64,000 bases of DNA from Kappaphycus alvarezii (taxonomy: Eukaryota; Rhodophyta; Florideophyceae; Gigartinales; Solieriaceae), in NCBI GenBank assembly GCA_002205965.3, contig NADL03000511.1, positions 290,237 to 354,236 of the forward strand, read 5' to 3'. This document shows, in pieces, positions 32,464 to 45,249 of this stretch. The notes below the pieces were generated by a model. The model saw nothing but the letters and a program-made list of their open reading frames with translations, was not told the DNA's origin and searched no databases. A program made the translations under genes and the position numbers. The stretch's first letter is position 1. Each line of letters begins with the position of its first letter.

Positions 32464-32754
32464 TTGTTAGCTAGTTCATCAGTCCATAATGGACAGAGAA
32501 TCTCTGTACCAGCAGAAGATTCAAACGGGAGTCAATTAGAATCGAATGCAAAGACAGATCAGTATTTAGAAGCTATATCATACCAGAAAGTTGGATCCGT
32601 GCTAAAGCAGTGTGATCAGGTGAAGGCAGACTCAACTCCGTCCATTAGTGCAAATGCTGTTGTCCCACACGTGAAGAAATTTGATGGAACTCGAAGCAGT
32701 AAAAACAGTAGGTACACAATGATACCTGCTCAGTTTGCAGCTTACAAGGGATAA
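32464..32754 (+). pseudogene. copia-3 gag fragment
   Basis: A 96-residue frame in the gag position ending PHVKKFDGTRSSKNSRYTM. Just after its stop the sequence reads KFHLCQR-stop-GHFKSDHNH, a zinc-knuckle relic in which the first Cys is Phe, a stop interrupts the loop and the last Cys is His. No intact gag. Confidence 0.5.
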
Positions 32755-33900
32755 TCTAAGTTTCATCTGTGTCAACGGTAAGGACATTTTAAGTCTGACC
32801 ACAACCATGTTGGAAGCTTTAGACAGGAGCAATAAGTACTGCAACACAGATTGTCAGTGATGACAAGAATAATACACAGCAGAAGAAGACTGTGAATTTC
32901 ATAATGGTCAAGATGATCAAAAAGATTGGCACATTTGATAATGACTTCGTAGGACCTCTCCTGGATAATGATTCCCCATATGCTGGCATGGTAATGCCAG
33001 AGTCCAACATCGTCCATCCCATTTAACTGCCGCACTAGACTGGAAATTTGCAAGGTATAACCCAGGAGCTTCAATCACGTCCATTCTTACGATATAGTAA
33101 TGAAGGACATTCTAGCGATTTGATAAGAATTTTGGGATCATTTACTTCTATGTGCTCAGACTGATAAAAGAGACATCGGAAGCATCCGCCATCTGATAAT
33201 AGAAGTTTCTTCTCAATGGCTGGTAGAAACAATCGTTACACGAAAATATAACATCGAACATAATTATTACAGTAGGATAATACTACCATACAAGAATGAT
33301 TCAATATATTTGGTCGATCATGATCTGCATATCTATATACCATAAAAATTCATTGTTTCGGAAGACGTTGAATGTACACTGTTAGAAGTTATCAGTAAAT
33401 TGTTTTGCGCAACGGCCCAGATCAGTGATCAAACAACTTATCGAGACCTTGGGCTGAAGTTAAGAAGGTAGTAGACAAAGTTCACAGGCATTTATGTGTA
33501 CACTCCAACTACTCAGTTACTAAAGAACTCTCAGAAAGGAGCCGACCTTGGAACAATTAGGTGCAGAAATATTTATCCCGCATATTGAATGAATGCCCGC
33601 ATTGTCTAACTACTGCATAACCGAAAAAAACAAGATCAGTTTTGCTCAGCTAAATGAATAGAAAGTTCAAAATGGTTGTGTGCATCGATTCCATGCACTT
33701 AAGTAATAACAGTTTATTTAATATCACATAGTCCACATCTAGATACGCAGCAAGAGATGTGGTAGACTCAACTTCGATGTCGAATGCGATAATATTGTTT
33801 TAATGCTTATGAAATTCCCAGTTCTGGACCCCCAGGACAGTATTATTCGATCCTGCCTTTGAAATCTCACAGTTTAATGAGTATTTGAAGCAAAAAGGTA

Positions 33901-35246
33901 TTGAAAGACGCCCTATTCCGCCTAGAAGCCATATCAAGACCGTGTGGTAATGGCTCATTGAAGATTAGAGCTAGGATGGCTCCTCATAGAAATAAATACT
34001 CACGCAAAATTGGCTTGAAAATGGAATCGGCTATCTGTCCTCCAACGGGGACTAGAATTTTGCTATCTCTAGCAAATATATTCAATTGGTGTCTAGAGAA
34101 AATCGATATCAAAAGCGCTTTTCTACAGAGAGGAGACACCTTAAAAGACTTTTATGTTATAACGCCCAAGGAGATTAACGACAAGAGGCATCATTGGTTG
34201 CTATTGACTTCAGCGAATGGACGTGTTAATGCCAGAGCTAAATTTTTGGAGCAAAGTGATTCCCCGTTAACGTCATTTGGAATGAAGCAAATTTTCTATG
34301 TACCACAGCTTTGCATCTACGGAATACGGATATTGAATTTATTTCTGTTACAGCTAAGATTGTAGATGATGTGCTACTTTCTGGTGACCATGTAGCGATG
34401 AAATGCTTAATGCAAAGCATTCAGAAAAGTCTGAGCTTGGAACTTTGTTTTAAAGTCCCTAAATGTTTTTATTCCTTTGTCTCACCGTATTCCAAGACAC
34501 TGACTTAAGCATTGCTATCCATGGTGAAGAGAAGCTCAAAGACCTTAATTGTTGCCGATCTAGAGGCAAAAAGGAACGAAGGGAGATGAATCGTTGAATT
34601 CTATTGAACTTCGCTCTTCTCGCTTAGTCAAAAGTTCAATTGGATGGCTTGGAATTGCAACCTCTCCATTTTGTGCTGTCTAGAAAAGCTTTTTGTAGCA
34701 GAAAGTTCTTTCTACAAAGGTTCATAACTTGTTCACTCAGATCAATTCCGTTCGACAGCTTCAGAAGCTAATATCAACCATCATATATCAGAGACTAACT
34801 GATTATAAACAGTATACTCTTTCAGTCGTGGTATTTTCTGATGCTAGTCGATATTCCACTACGGGCAATTTGGAATCGTTGCGGGTTTACTGACTGGAAT
34901 TTTAAAGGTTGGATCTACTTACCATGATTTTAATTGGTCTTCACACAAGCCAATGAGACCAATGAAGTCTATTGCTTCAAAGATTTTAGCAACAGGTGAA
35001 AATATTGATGAAGGCAAAATTTTATGCAAAGGGTACAAAGAATATCTCTATTTGCATGTCTATTTTCAAGTTGCGCTTGACTCTAGGGATTTATTTGAAA
35101 CTATATTTTCTACCCGTGAAGATGCCAGTGAGATTCGATACGATTTAGAGAGGCAAAATGTCAATCGAGTTGTTTTGCCTTCTGGAAAGGTTAACTTAGC
35201 TGATGCTCTTACTAAAATCAACAGTCCTCTGACAGAAACTCTATAA
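33901..35246 (+). pseudogene. copia-3 RT and RNase H
   Basis: RT frame 33901-34365: SLKIRARMAPHRNKYSRKI (the Y-K-A-R-L-V-A-R-G block), TRILLSLANIFNWCLEKIDI, KSAFLQRGDTLKDFYVITP. After a shift, VTAKIVDDVLLSGD near 34344 is the Y-V-D-D box with V for Y. RNase H: VVFSDASRYSTTG near 34830, DFNWSSHKPMRPMKSIASK near 34925, and the terminal LDSRDLFETIFSTRED with VVLPSGKVNLADALTK, ending at 35246. Stops and shifts abound. Confidence 0.8.
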
Positions 35247-35353
35247 CTAACGAAGCTCAGTGGAAATCTGGCGTTGTTCTTCGAAGATTCTCTTAATCTC
35301 TCCATAGTACATTTCATAGGATAATTGCACCACAGAAAGAAGGAGGAGTATAA

Positions 35354-35589
35354 TGCAGTTATTTTGTCTTGATGAAATTTGACGAAGAATATTAATGGTC
35401 GCGTTTTAAGGTCGTTTTATGTAATGTTTTTATTTGCTCATGTTTTATAGAACGTGCTAAAACATATAAACATTGATTAGTTATGAATCGAAAACGATAA
35501 TGAAGTGTTTTTGGGTTTTCGAGGTAAGGTTTGCCAGATACTGCTACCACTACCATCACTAGCGAAGAAAGATACACAATCTTTAAATA
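35354..35589 (+). repeat. copia-3 3' LTR
   Basis: About 236 bp, homologous to 31744-31968 with indels. It is preceded by the purine-rich GAAGGAGGAG. Confidence 0.75.
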
Positions 35590-36728
35590 GTAGGCGTATT
35601 AAAATAAATGATGAGGAGGTGCAGTGAGTCGCACAAGTGTTTCAGAAATGGCTCGACCATGTATGAGGGATAGACCAGGAGTAATTTTTATTGGAGATGA
35701 AGAGAGCATGACCCTAGAAGAATCTGGAAGTTTTAGCCAATATGATACGGAGATGTTCCGCTTTCTGACGTATCTCATATCCAAGGTAGATGGGTATTAT
35801 ACATTAGACTAGTCCTAAAACCCAGAAAAGGGGGTCCGAAAGGAATAAAAAGAAGTTCCAAGCCCTGCTGGTGCAGAAAAACAGTAGTTTCAAGTACATC
35901 CATCACATAAGGATTCAAATATTATCAACAGGGAATGGAGAATATTCTCTGTAAGAAGATCGCGAATTCCAATTTTTTTTTGGGCAAGAGAACTTGGAAT
36001 AGAATGATTTTTTATTTAAAAGTGACGGAGGAAACTCAGAAAGGACTGTCAGATTTAGGTTTTGAGGATAACGTAAGAGTGGTCTTTGGAGATGTTTCAA
36101 ACAGTATTCCTGAATCATCAATGAACGAGCTGCGTAGATTATTTTAGGAAAGGTTGCACATCAAGATAAAATAATCGTCCATGATGGATAGATTTATAGA
36201 AATGCGCTTGAATGATTGAAAGCATATATTTTCCATGTATGGTCAGGGTCCGAAATTATCATCGTTCGCACTTTCATAAGTGGTTCCTGAGTATCTGTTG
36301 CTAAACAGACTTAAAGGGGGAGCACCTGAGAAGTTGAGTGATCAGGAACAGTTCGTATCAGGCTCATGCGAATAACTGGTTGCGGCTATATATTGAACTT
36401 TCCTGCTACAATGATTACTCAAGAGTCAATCCGAGAGCACAGAAAAACGGATGCTATTTAAATGTACAACAAGGGAAATTGTTATGTTTACGTTGTCCGA
36501 CGAGACATTGCACGCGGCTGCAAGCAGTTTAACCAAAAGAAAACAGTGACAGGGTGTCGGCGAGCTGCTACAAAGATACTCACTGAGCTGTAATTAATCA
36601 AAATCGCGAGAATATTGGGAATTAAACATCAGAGGGTTGGGTTGAAGTCAAAAGGGATGATCAATATTTGCCCAAATGTGGATTCGAATATCACTTCTTC
36701 GGTCTTTGGGTCTGCAACTGTCTTGATG
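35590..36728 (+). other. AT-rich spacer with short unrecognised ORFs
   Basis: Small frames at 35624-35812 (62 residues, VIFIGDEESMTLEESGSF) and 35935-36147 (70 residues, VTEETQKGLSDLGFEDNVRVV) have plausible composition, but no family is recognised. Confidence 0.35.
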
Positions 36729-38165
36729 CTACCTCCTTTTCACCAGATAGGAAAAACTCATGCGATCAGAAAAATATCCATCATATTGGTTTTTCTTCTC
36801 CCTTTCATGCTTACTCATGCGTTTCAATCGGTTATCGTGCACTGTAGCCCTAAAATTTCCAATATCAGATTGATACCTAGTCCCTGCGTTCCCAAAATTC
36901 TCTTTGATAATAAACGGGCCTATCCATGCCCCAATCAAGTTAATATCTTCCCTTTTGGACAGAATTGTGCTATAAAATAGCACACACGGTCACCAACTTC
37001 ATATTTGTCTCCGTTTACTGCCTAATAATTCTCACTTTCTGCCTTACTCCCCCCTCTTAACTAATTTTGAATGAAATGCAGTGTGGAAAGGTTAACGCCT
37101 ATATTTTCTCTTTATCTGACTCTAAATCGATTTCCAACTGATTTCGTGCTTCAAATGCGTCTAGGCAGAATATAAGCCTAGTTTTTGTTATCTATTTCGT
37201 TTCATTAAGGCTTGTATTGTATCTGGAAGATACCAGCCTCAAACTTTCAACACATTTATCCAGCCCTATCGACAAATTGCTGGCGACAAACCTTGCCAGT
37301 GTAAGTTTATAACGCTCTACTCTCCCATGCGCTTCCTGATGTAGCGGATACTTAGTAAATTTCTGGATGCCTAACCTACTCCACAAGTTTGAAAAATTCT
37401 CATTCTTCAAAATTGGAATATTATCAGACTGTAACCTCGCTATTGGTCCGAAGAGTGAAATGAATCAACCATATTTAATATTTAAATCATCCAAATTACA
37501 TTCCTGTTAACAAACCTAGTCCTGGGTGTGATAGACTGTTTATCCAATTCAACATGTGAAACTCTTTTTGACGGATGAATTATCTCCACTCCAGCCTTCT
37601 TCTCAGCATTGCTTCTTCACTTACTGTACATCCGGCCCTATAAGTAATTTTATTTAGCGTTACCCATCAGTGAATACGGGGGCCCTTAAATATTTACTAA
37701 AAATCGTATTGTAAAATATAGAATTAAAGCAAAGAGGTGCTCAGTGGCTTCAACTCTACACTATTTCTGCTAGAGAATTCAACTACAAGAGAAAATGTGG
37801 CAAATTGGCACACATCTCAAAGGTTATCAAGTCGAACAAAATAGTCCGTACCCTGACTAGCGCTAAAAATACCTAAACGTTTGTTTTCATTGAGCTTCAC
37901 TACTGTCAAAACTATAGGTTAGCAAAAAAGACGGAAAAGAATTTTTTTCTTTAAAAAAAATAGCCCTGAAATATGTCGTCAGAGGACAATGGTCCAATAG
38001 ATACTGGCGGCTTGGATACAAAAGACAACTTCTTCCATGCATTAGAATAACTCCGAATTTTCCCCTTACTGTACATGGAAAGAATATTTCCAGACAATCC
38101 ATTACATTACTTATCCGTCCCGGCCACCAAAAGAATACCTGTAATCTGGCCGCAGTTCGGCGCAC
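36729..38165 (-). pseudogene. gypsy-2 integrase fragments
   Basis: Three separate frames: RRTAARLQVFFWWPGRISNV (37887-38165; the zinc region W-W-P block, with C missing), RLGIQKFTKYPLHQEAHGRV with VERYKLTLARFV (37192-37410; the core segment with catalytic Glu in R-V-E-R), and INLIGAWIGPFIIKEN followed by FRATVHDNRLKRM (36729-36983; the C-terminal SH3-like part). Together they mark one integrase on the minus strand. Confidence 0.65.
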
Positions 38166-38591
38166 TCTGAATTTCCCTGTGATTTTTGTCCAATGAGGCT
38201 ACCCAAACAAGACTTGACTCATCTTTTTGGAAACAAATACAGGTAATTACTCAATTATATTCTTCCGATAGCACTCTTCATCTACTACGTAGTCTCTTAT
38301 AGTTCGTACATACAGTTCGTGCATATTCGTTTATGTCTCCAAATTACAGCTCTTGATCCATTCTAGTCTAACATAAGGTCGGTCCAATTCCCAGTACAAA
38401 TAACTCCCTTAACACAGAGACAGGCCCACTAATTTCGTCAAATGGGCCCACGCATCTACGGGACAATTTTTTTATTGCTCTATCATTACTCAATGTATCT
38501 GTAACTATCATCTTTGATACCGGTGCCAAAAGAAGTCACTTAAGCTCTTGAATCTACTACATATTTCGTACAGGTCTTTCCTATGGATCCC

Positions 38592-38780
38592 TTAGATTTG
38601 AAAGACATTTAAAATACAACTGGTCCGTGAGGACAGCGAATTCTTGGCCATACAAGTAATGAAGCCCATTTTAAAGTTCATGAACAGGGCGATGCACTCT
38701 TTCTGATGTACTGAGTAGCATAGTTCGGTTTTCTTGAATTTCTTACATCTGAAGGAGACCTGAAGGAGACCTTTCTTCAT
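38592..38780 (-). pseudogene. gypsy-2 RNase H fragment
   Basis: FKKTELCYSVHQKECIALF and a following K-x-G-x-x-x-x-M block correspond to the E-x-x-Y-S-x-x-x-K-E-C-L-A-L helix of gypsy RNase H. The rest is missing. Confidence 0.5.
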
Positions 38781-39155
38781 AAGTTATTCTAGTCCTCCTG
38801 AAAAAGGACACCTCCCACTCCACAGGCGCTTGCATCGGTCATAACTTTTTGAAGGGAAAACCACTCTCAGCTGCCATAAAAAATTGTGGACTGCTTACCA
38901 AATCCTTAATGGATTCCAAGAAACTTTTTGCTCCTTTCCCTTCCGCTGGATCAACCTTTAATAATCAGCTTCTGGGTACTTCTTAGAAACCCTTTTAGTT
39001 TTTTGCTTTTTCGTACAATGGCCCCGTTATTATCGTAATAATTCGAGAATATTGGAAAATGGTTCGATGCTACTATTAATCGCAATATTTCTTTCCTGCT
39101 TCCGGAAAAAATTACCTTTTCATAGCTACAATGTGTCTTTGAGATGATTACAGCC

Positions 39156-39410
39156 CTATGAACTCACTTGATGTGCATGTAACTCTGCTTTAGGCTTCCC
39201 AGGCGCATATTTTGACAGCTTGACGCGGAAAACTGGTGAATACAAACGAGTCAGTATTCTGTCAAGATATTTCATGTGCTCATCCGGCGTTTGAGTGCGA
39301 CAAATTGCACTGTATACACAACAGTGTACATTCAGTTCTCTACGATCTCTAATGGTAGCGTTCAATATTCTTTGGGATGGATTTGGTGATCTTTTAAGAC
39401 CATTAGTCAA
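39156..39410 (-). pseudogene. gypsy-2 reverse transcriptase fragment
   Basis: Reads NGLKRSPNPSQRILNATIRD (the F-G-L-x-x-A-P-x-x-F-Q block), then CCVYSAICRTQTPDEHMKYL and LDRILTRLYSPVFRVKLSK, ending GKPKAELHAHQVSS (normally K-V-E-F-L-G-H-x-V-S). The catalytic Y-x-D-D reads VYSAI, both aspartates lost. Confidence 0.65.
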
Positions 39411-40294
39411 TATTTTTCAGTAAGGTAGCCCCTAAAATGTCTACAACGCGGTCAATAGTGGAGACAAAATAGAGAGAAATACATGGTAAAATACCCGTTT
39501 CAAATCTAAAGTACTGGATACTTTTTTTCTTGAGAGCCAATTTCATAATACACACTGTAATCTTTACTTACTCTCCTTTCTGTGACCTTATTTGACACAA
39601 ATATGTTGCATGCAGCCCATGGAGATACAAAGTGCTCCAAAACTCCCACTTACAGTAATATACCCATACGCTGTATCGAGGCCGTGAGTTTTTTCAGCCA
39701 ATTTTTTCATTCTAATTTCATGGGAGTCTAGATTCAAAATCCCATGAACCTGAAATTTCGATTCCTAAGTCGCACGATATTTCCAATCTCCATTTGTTCT
39801 AATGGCTACCCAACATAAAATAAGCATTTGAAGAGAGAAGGCACTTGCATCCCTCATTTACCGTTACGAAGATTTGCTTCACCCCATGAACTATCTCAAA
39901 TACCCTGGCAGTATCCCTCCTGTAACCTGTACCAAGGATTTACACTGTAAGGAGACATCAGTGCAACTTGTGCGCCGTGCTAATGCACCAGAGTAAAACA
40001 TAAGATCATACCACTTTTTGCCGAGCCAATTACATGGAGCCGTCGTGGCTATCTCGCGTGTTTCTCGAAACATTTTGGACCTCACCAGTCAGCAACTACT
40101 TTATGCCTCCTTGCCAATTGGACCAATGGAACTTTGCCATGATGTTTAGTGCTCTCCATATCACTGATGCTGCTATATGAGCCTTCAGAACCTTGTAGTT
40201 TGATACATATAGGGTCACTTTTTCTAGAAATAACTACCGTTTGTTAACAATTTATCTCTGCTGGTTTTGAGTATTTTTCTATATAAAGCCTTGT

Positions 40295-40528
40295 TTGATG
40301 CTTCGGCCTGTTGACTGGAAGCATAAGACAACAGTTAAAACATCGATTACCTTTCGTGCGCTCAACACCCCACAACTTCAGCCTATTCAGTACTCCTCCA
40401 AGAAATTTCGTTTAATTGCATTTGACAATGGAGGCTCCTTAAATTATAATGAGAGGCGCGTGAGAAAAATTGCTCTTGTACATCAGCAGATTCATAAGAC
40501 ACGTCACCCTGCCGAATTTCATTACTAA
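40295..40528 (+). pseudogene. Gypsy RNase H fragment, plus strand
   Basis: The frame contains QLQPIQYSSKKFRLIAFDN, then SLNYNERRVRKIALVHQQIH and KTRHPAEFHY. This matches H-P-I-x-Y-x-S-K-x ... N-Y-x-x-x-E-x-E-x-L-A-L-V ... K-x-R-H of gypsy RNase H. It is on the opposite strand to gypsy-2, so it belongs to another insertion. Confidence 0.55.
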
Positions 40529-43500
40529 TATAGTGGAAATATTTTTTTAATCCTTCACGTTGCAGAAGAAGTCCCCGACCAACCTGAATTCATTAGTTTC
40601 AGAGTCTATGATGTACGCATAATCTTTCTATAACTTAGCAAAAAGCTTGTAACATGAATGTTTCGATGCCGTATCGATATCCTTTAAAATTATCTTCTGA
40701 TAGTGTTGCTCCTCACGTGCGAAGTTTTGGAGACATATGAGATGGAAATTATGGACATTCAGATATTTTTGCTATGGGCGTTTGTAGCCCCATTAATAGA
40801 ACTTTCCGTCAATTGCTTTGACTTCAGGTGAGTGTCGGATTTTGTTTGGCTTCGGCTGGTGAAAGGGGTTGTCCCATTGAATTTTGCAAAGTTATGGCTC
40901 CTACGAAGTCTATAAGGATCTCTAGCGTACCATTCCTACACATTAAAGAAGGCCTAAGACATATTTATGCGTAGAAAGACATCAAAATACGTCATAATGG
41001 AGAGCCACATGCTTTTATTATCTCTCAGGCGTCCATATTTTTGCTGCCCTTCAAAGTGAACTGCATCGCTGAGTTGACTGTAAATATTTTAGTAGGACAA
41101 GTAACCCAAATTTTCCCTACTACGCGCATCTTTGGCCCAGGGGTAACCAATTACCGAAGGTCAGATGTACTACACTTTATTTCTATCAGATGTGCTGTAT
41201 TCCGTAGAATGCTTGTCGATATTTACTTGTTTTTTGCAATCAAAGGCATCACTCATGATGCATTGTGTCATCAGAAAACGACTTACTCTAAGGCCTCGAA
41301 GGTCGGCGGCAATAATTTGGGAATTAAAACAGCTTTTAATATTTATCCAGCAGTTTTTTATCATTGTGAGAATCTTGGAAGCTCCGTTTCACGTTCCAGG
41401 TATAGAAGCGGTTGGAATTTCCGTTCAGGAGATGGTGAAATTACTTGAGAAAATGCTTATAACTCAGGGACTAATATGGTAAATAGAGAATGAATCCTGA
41501 AAAGCACATATTTATGTATTCCTAAATATACTCATTCCAAAACCTAAGGCACCTGGGAACTTCTTATTTCCACATCTAAATCTATTAGATGGATATTTTG
41601 GAATTTTTTGCTCAGAGCAACACCTACCGTAGAAGGAATACAGATGGATGAACTGTACTCCGGTGGAACGCTTAAGGGACATTCTGTTCTACCAAATAGA
41701 TGTGGATCTTTTCACTTATGACAGAAAAAGATCTTCATTCGAGTACGGAGTCGATTCCAAGGGATCGAAGAGAATGTAGAATCATTGGCCAAGGGGGCAC
41801 AGTATTAATCCTTTTATTCCAGCCAATATGATTAATTTTCGCAATACTGAGCTGTTTTGCAGCAAAGATTGAGCGAAAAAGAGGGTTAGTGGGCAGTTAA
41901 ATGCGATCAAATTCTTGAGATCTGTACCCTTTGGTGTGGTAATAGACTCATATTTACAGAAGCGTCAAATAATCCATTTGGGATGTTATATCAATTTCCT
42001 TTACCATGTCTGAACAATTTGCTGTTGAAAAGTTCCGAAATCATCCCCTCTCTGTTGAAGAATTCATATTTTGTCCCAATTGATCTTATTATTTTCGTTT
42101 TTAAATATTCCTTTAATTAATTTATGCTCTAATTTTTACATTGCACTTGTGACCAGTTTCGTGCTTTTATGGTACATTATTTTGATTCTTTGAATTTTCT
42201 GTTCAACTCGATTTTCTGGTATTTTCTCTTGATTTTCTGGATTTTCTGAATTCTCGGGGCTCTCAGATTTTTTCGCGCAAAGTCAAAAATAAATTCAGTT
42301 CAAATTTTAAGTTCAGTTTAATGTGAATTACTAAGTCCTTCCATGAGAATACTCTTATTACAGTAACTATTACCTAGCTTAGCCCTATGGGCTTTGTCGC
42401 TAAGATGGAGCTGTAAGAGAGAGTAGCTCTGAAATGCTATCAAGCCAGTTTTACGTATCGGAGATCTATTTCTGATCTCGCGCCGAGTGGTTTGTCAGCT
42501 GTAAGTATGAATTTCTTGGAAGACCCATTTTTTGTCATTTAGGTAGTTCTTACTAGATCAGTAAGACGGCGGTTCTGCTTACGAAGATAAATGATATTTA
42601 TTCTCGACTGAATCTCTTTCAACACCCTTTTAAACACTTTAGATGTAATAAAAGGAACATGAGACAGCTACTGAGTGTCCAGGAGTACAGAACTGATTGT
42701 AGTTGTTTTCCGGGCTTTAACTTTAGACTTTTTTAAATTCCAAAACGTCCTCCGCTATAATCTGACTGGCAGTGATTTCCAATTATTCCGCGATCTGATT
42801 GATAGCTGATTCTACTTGTGTCGGAAGTCTGCTGTAATTGAGATAAATTCTGCTGCAAATGACAAATTATGATTTCTCAGCAAAGCCCAGATGCAATCTG
42901 ATTTGTAACTGGGGAAGCAATTAGCAGTTGTAGGACTTTATTAGAGGCCTGTTCGCTTGGATATTTCGTTCCTGTAATTACCAGACGGTTGACAGTACGC
43001 AGTCACCTTACAAGCGAGCTTATTGACCTTAATAATTCTACTGCTTGCGCGGATCTATATTTAGATGCGATGAGCGCTGGGGCTGGTGCGATACGATGCA
43101 CTGCAGTGATTATAATGCAATTTTCAATAACTACCGAAGTTTTCGAAAATAGGATGGTAAATCTTATGGTCATAATTTTCACGCTTAGATGTAGCCTTAA
43201 GTATCGGCGTAATCTGTAGCTGATGGACATTATCTCTCTAGAAAGAGCGAAACCCTAATTTTAAAATATCTTGAAACAAACAATGAATCGTAATTATCGT
43301 GAATTTTAAAGATAAAAAGCGGAGGGGTCCTTGCGGGCGACTCTGAAAAGGAGGAGAGTTTTCGCTTGGGTATATTTGTTTGTTTTTGATAAAAATATTG
43401 ACTTGATTTTTCCCCTTAACAAATCGGGCGCGGTCTTCCCATTACTTATAGACACCCCCGGTACTGTACTCTAGCTCTCACATGCTTGGCAGTTGTTATT

Positions 43501-44062
43501 AGTTCTAATAAAATCAGTCATATCCGTCTATTTTATCCATAAATATCAGTAATATTGAATATGTTTAGACCTATTGAACTAGAAAGACTTGACAAATAGC
43601 TTTATCCAGTAAGTATTTATAGTATACTTAGTGTTGATGGAGAAATGGACCTTTCGCATAGCCTCTTGATTACTTCATCTATATCACCTCTCCTCCGATC
43701 ATCTTTTTCAAAATCAAATTCTTCAAAGTCTTTTTTTCTTATGAATTTAAATTCACTGTATCAATTTTCATTATAAGTTTGAGTATTTTGGTCCTTCTTT
43801 TTCAAAAGACAAAACTTCGACTCGTTTGGTCCTGTTCTTCCTCCAAATTCAGTTCCTATATTTTATTAAACATTTTTTTATGCTGCCCCCGAATTCATTC
43901 AAATTCAAGGCTGTAGTATACCCTCGATTTTTTTTTGCTAAGGCCCTAAATATAACCAAACACATACTACTATTTAAAGTCATATAGAACCATCGCTGAA
44001 GCATCATCCTACCATCAGCAACCACATCAGTTCACCAGCAAACTCCCTCAATTTTTATAAAC
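40529..44062 (+). other. AT-rich spacer, no recognised gene
   Basis: A 135-residue plus ORF at 41041-41448 and overlapping frames to 41482 have no recognisable motif. Near 41104 GTAACCCAAATTTTCCCTAC resembles the terminal sequence of the Mutator-like family (ACCCAAA...TTCCC) but has no partner. A TTTTCTGG-rich stretch lies at 42200-42250. Confidence 0.35.
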
Positions 44063-44551
44063 ATGATCCACCTCCGCCCGTCTCTTACCATCAAAAAATC
44101 AAACAGGGCCCAGCGTCCCATCGACTTTGATGGATAGTGGACCAGCATACTACGGGAGCGTCTTCGGGAGATGGCTCGTCGGAATTTCTTAGAGGAGGCG
44201 GAGAAGACGGGGGGGTCGACGGAGTAAGATGAGACCGAGGTTGATGTGGAGGGATCCGAGGATAAGGAGGTTTTTGTAGCCCCATGGGAGCCGACGGTGC
44301 ACAACCGTGAGTTAATTACTGAGGGAAATGGATAAGAGAATGAGGGCATAGTCGTGATCTCGGACTATTTAGATGGGATTGGAGCGGAGGCTGAGGGTCG
44401 CGATAAAGGGCTCGAGAATCTGGATGTTTGCGATGAGTCAATCTATCATTGTAAGCCGTTTGAGGGATTTTATAGGGATCTTATTGGAATTATGGATGTT
44501 TTGCAGCATTTGTTTGATTTCAACCTCGAAAATAGTGATTTTGAGGAGTAG
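44063..44551 (+). pseudogene. Acidic ORF of unknown family (copy 1, three stops)
   Basis: One continuous frame of 163 codons from the ATG at 44063 to the TAG at 44549, broken only by stops at 44135, 44225 and 44333. It starts MIHLRPSLTIKK, has a basic helix (LRERLREMARRNFLEEAEK), an acid-rich middle (DETEVDVEGSEDKEVFVAP), and ends CKPFEGFYRDLIGIMDVLQ through FNLENSDFEE. A TATA-like TTTTTATAA lies 10 bp before the ATG. The same start (MSNLRPSAPITKK), MARR helix, acidic middle with VAP, and end (CEPFADICGDCLDSMDILAG) are found on the minus strand at 60778-61386, inside the gypsy-4 LTR. Function unknown; acidity suggests protein or chromatin contacts, but this is only a guess. Confidence 0.6.
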
Positions 44552-45249
44552 CGGTAGATATTTATTTTGAAAGTATCTTACTAGTTATTATTTATCAGAC
44601 ACATGATTCTTTAAAGCATCCTATTGTAATTAATATGTTTTTAGACTTTATGGTTAGCGGAAAAGTCTATATAATCTCAGTAAACTGCTTTCTCTCGGAG
44701 ATATCTAGCAGTTTGGCTGTCAAATTCAATTTCATTACGCAATAGATGGGAAGTTGACAGTCATTTTCAGACCCAAGAACCATTTTTCTTACGCTGCTCG
44801 CAGAGCATATGAGGTATACCATGCCCTTTCTAAATTTATTTGTAGCCCCTTAAACGTTTTTCCTTACTCATCTCTTTTGGTTCGCTCAACTATGCCACAG
44901 TAGCACTTTTGTCTCTTGATACACCTCCTTGGGGAAACTGTTTATAAGGATCTTTTCTCGTGGTTTTTTATTCCTTTTACATAGAAAAGAATGAAATCAT
45001 CATAGGGGGATTGCAGGGGCGATTTAGGGCGATTCAAATCTCAAATGCGTGCTTTACGTTTTTAACCATCTTTTCATTGCGGCAGTCACAAAGTTTGCAT
45101 GTTTTATTGCTTAAAGTAGTTGCCAAGAGTTCTACTGTGAGAAAAGGGGCATTATTACAGTAAATCTCAGAGCTCATGCGGTTGTATTTTCACCGAGCAT
45201 TGCGTGCAATACATACTGGTCTTACGAACCATAGTCCCGTTCAACTGGT
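44552..45249 (+). other. AT-rich spacer, no gene seen
   Basis: A few short ORFs without recognisable content. Confidence 0.35.

Larger units (their letters stand above)
31744..35589 (+). mobile_element. Ty1/copia remnant with LTRs, copia-3
   Basis: Two related direct repeats of about 225-236 bp (31744-31968 and 35354-35589) bound a decayed copia interior. A primer site, TTTATGGGCCTAG, lies at 31969 right after the left repeat; a purine run, GAAGGAGGAG, lies just before the right one. RT at 33.9-34.5 kb and RNase H at 34.8-35.2 kb are recognisable. The type differs from copia-1 and copia-2, with the tail NLADALTKINSPLTETL. Confidence 0.8.
36729..40085 (-). mobile_element. Ty3/gypsy remnant, gypsy-2 (minus strand)
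   Basis: Gypsy pol pieces in the correct order on the minus strand, from high to low coordinates: a possible protease region (39891-40085, FYSGALARRTS), RT (39156-39410), RNase H (38592-38780), integrase zinc region (37887-38165), integrase core end (37192-37410) and integrase C-terminus (36729-36983). The frame is broken between all pieces. No LTR pair recognised. Confidence 0.7.
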
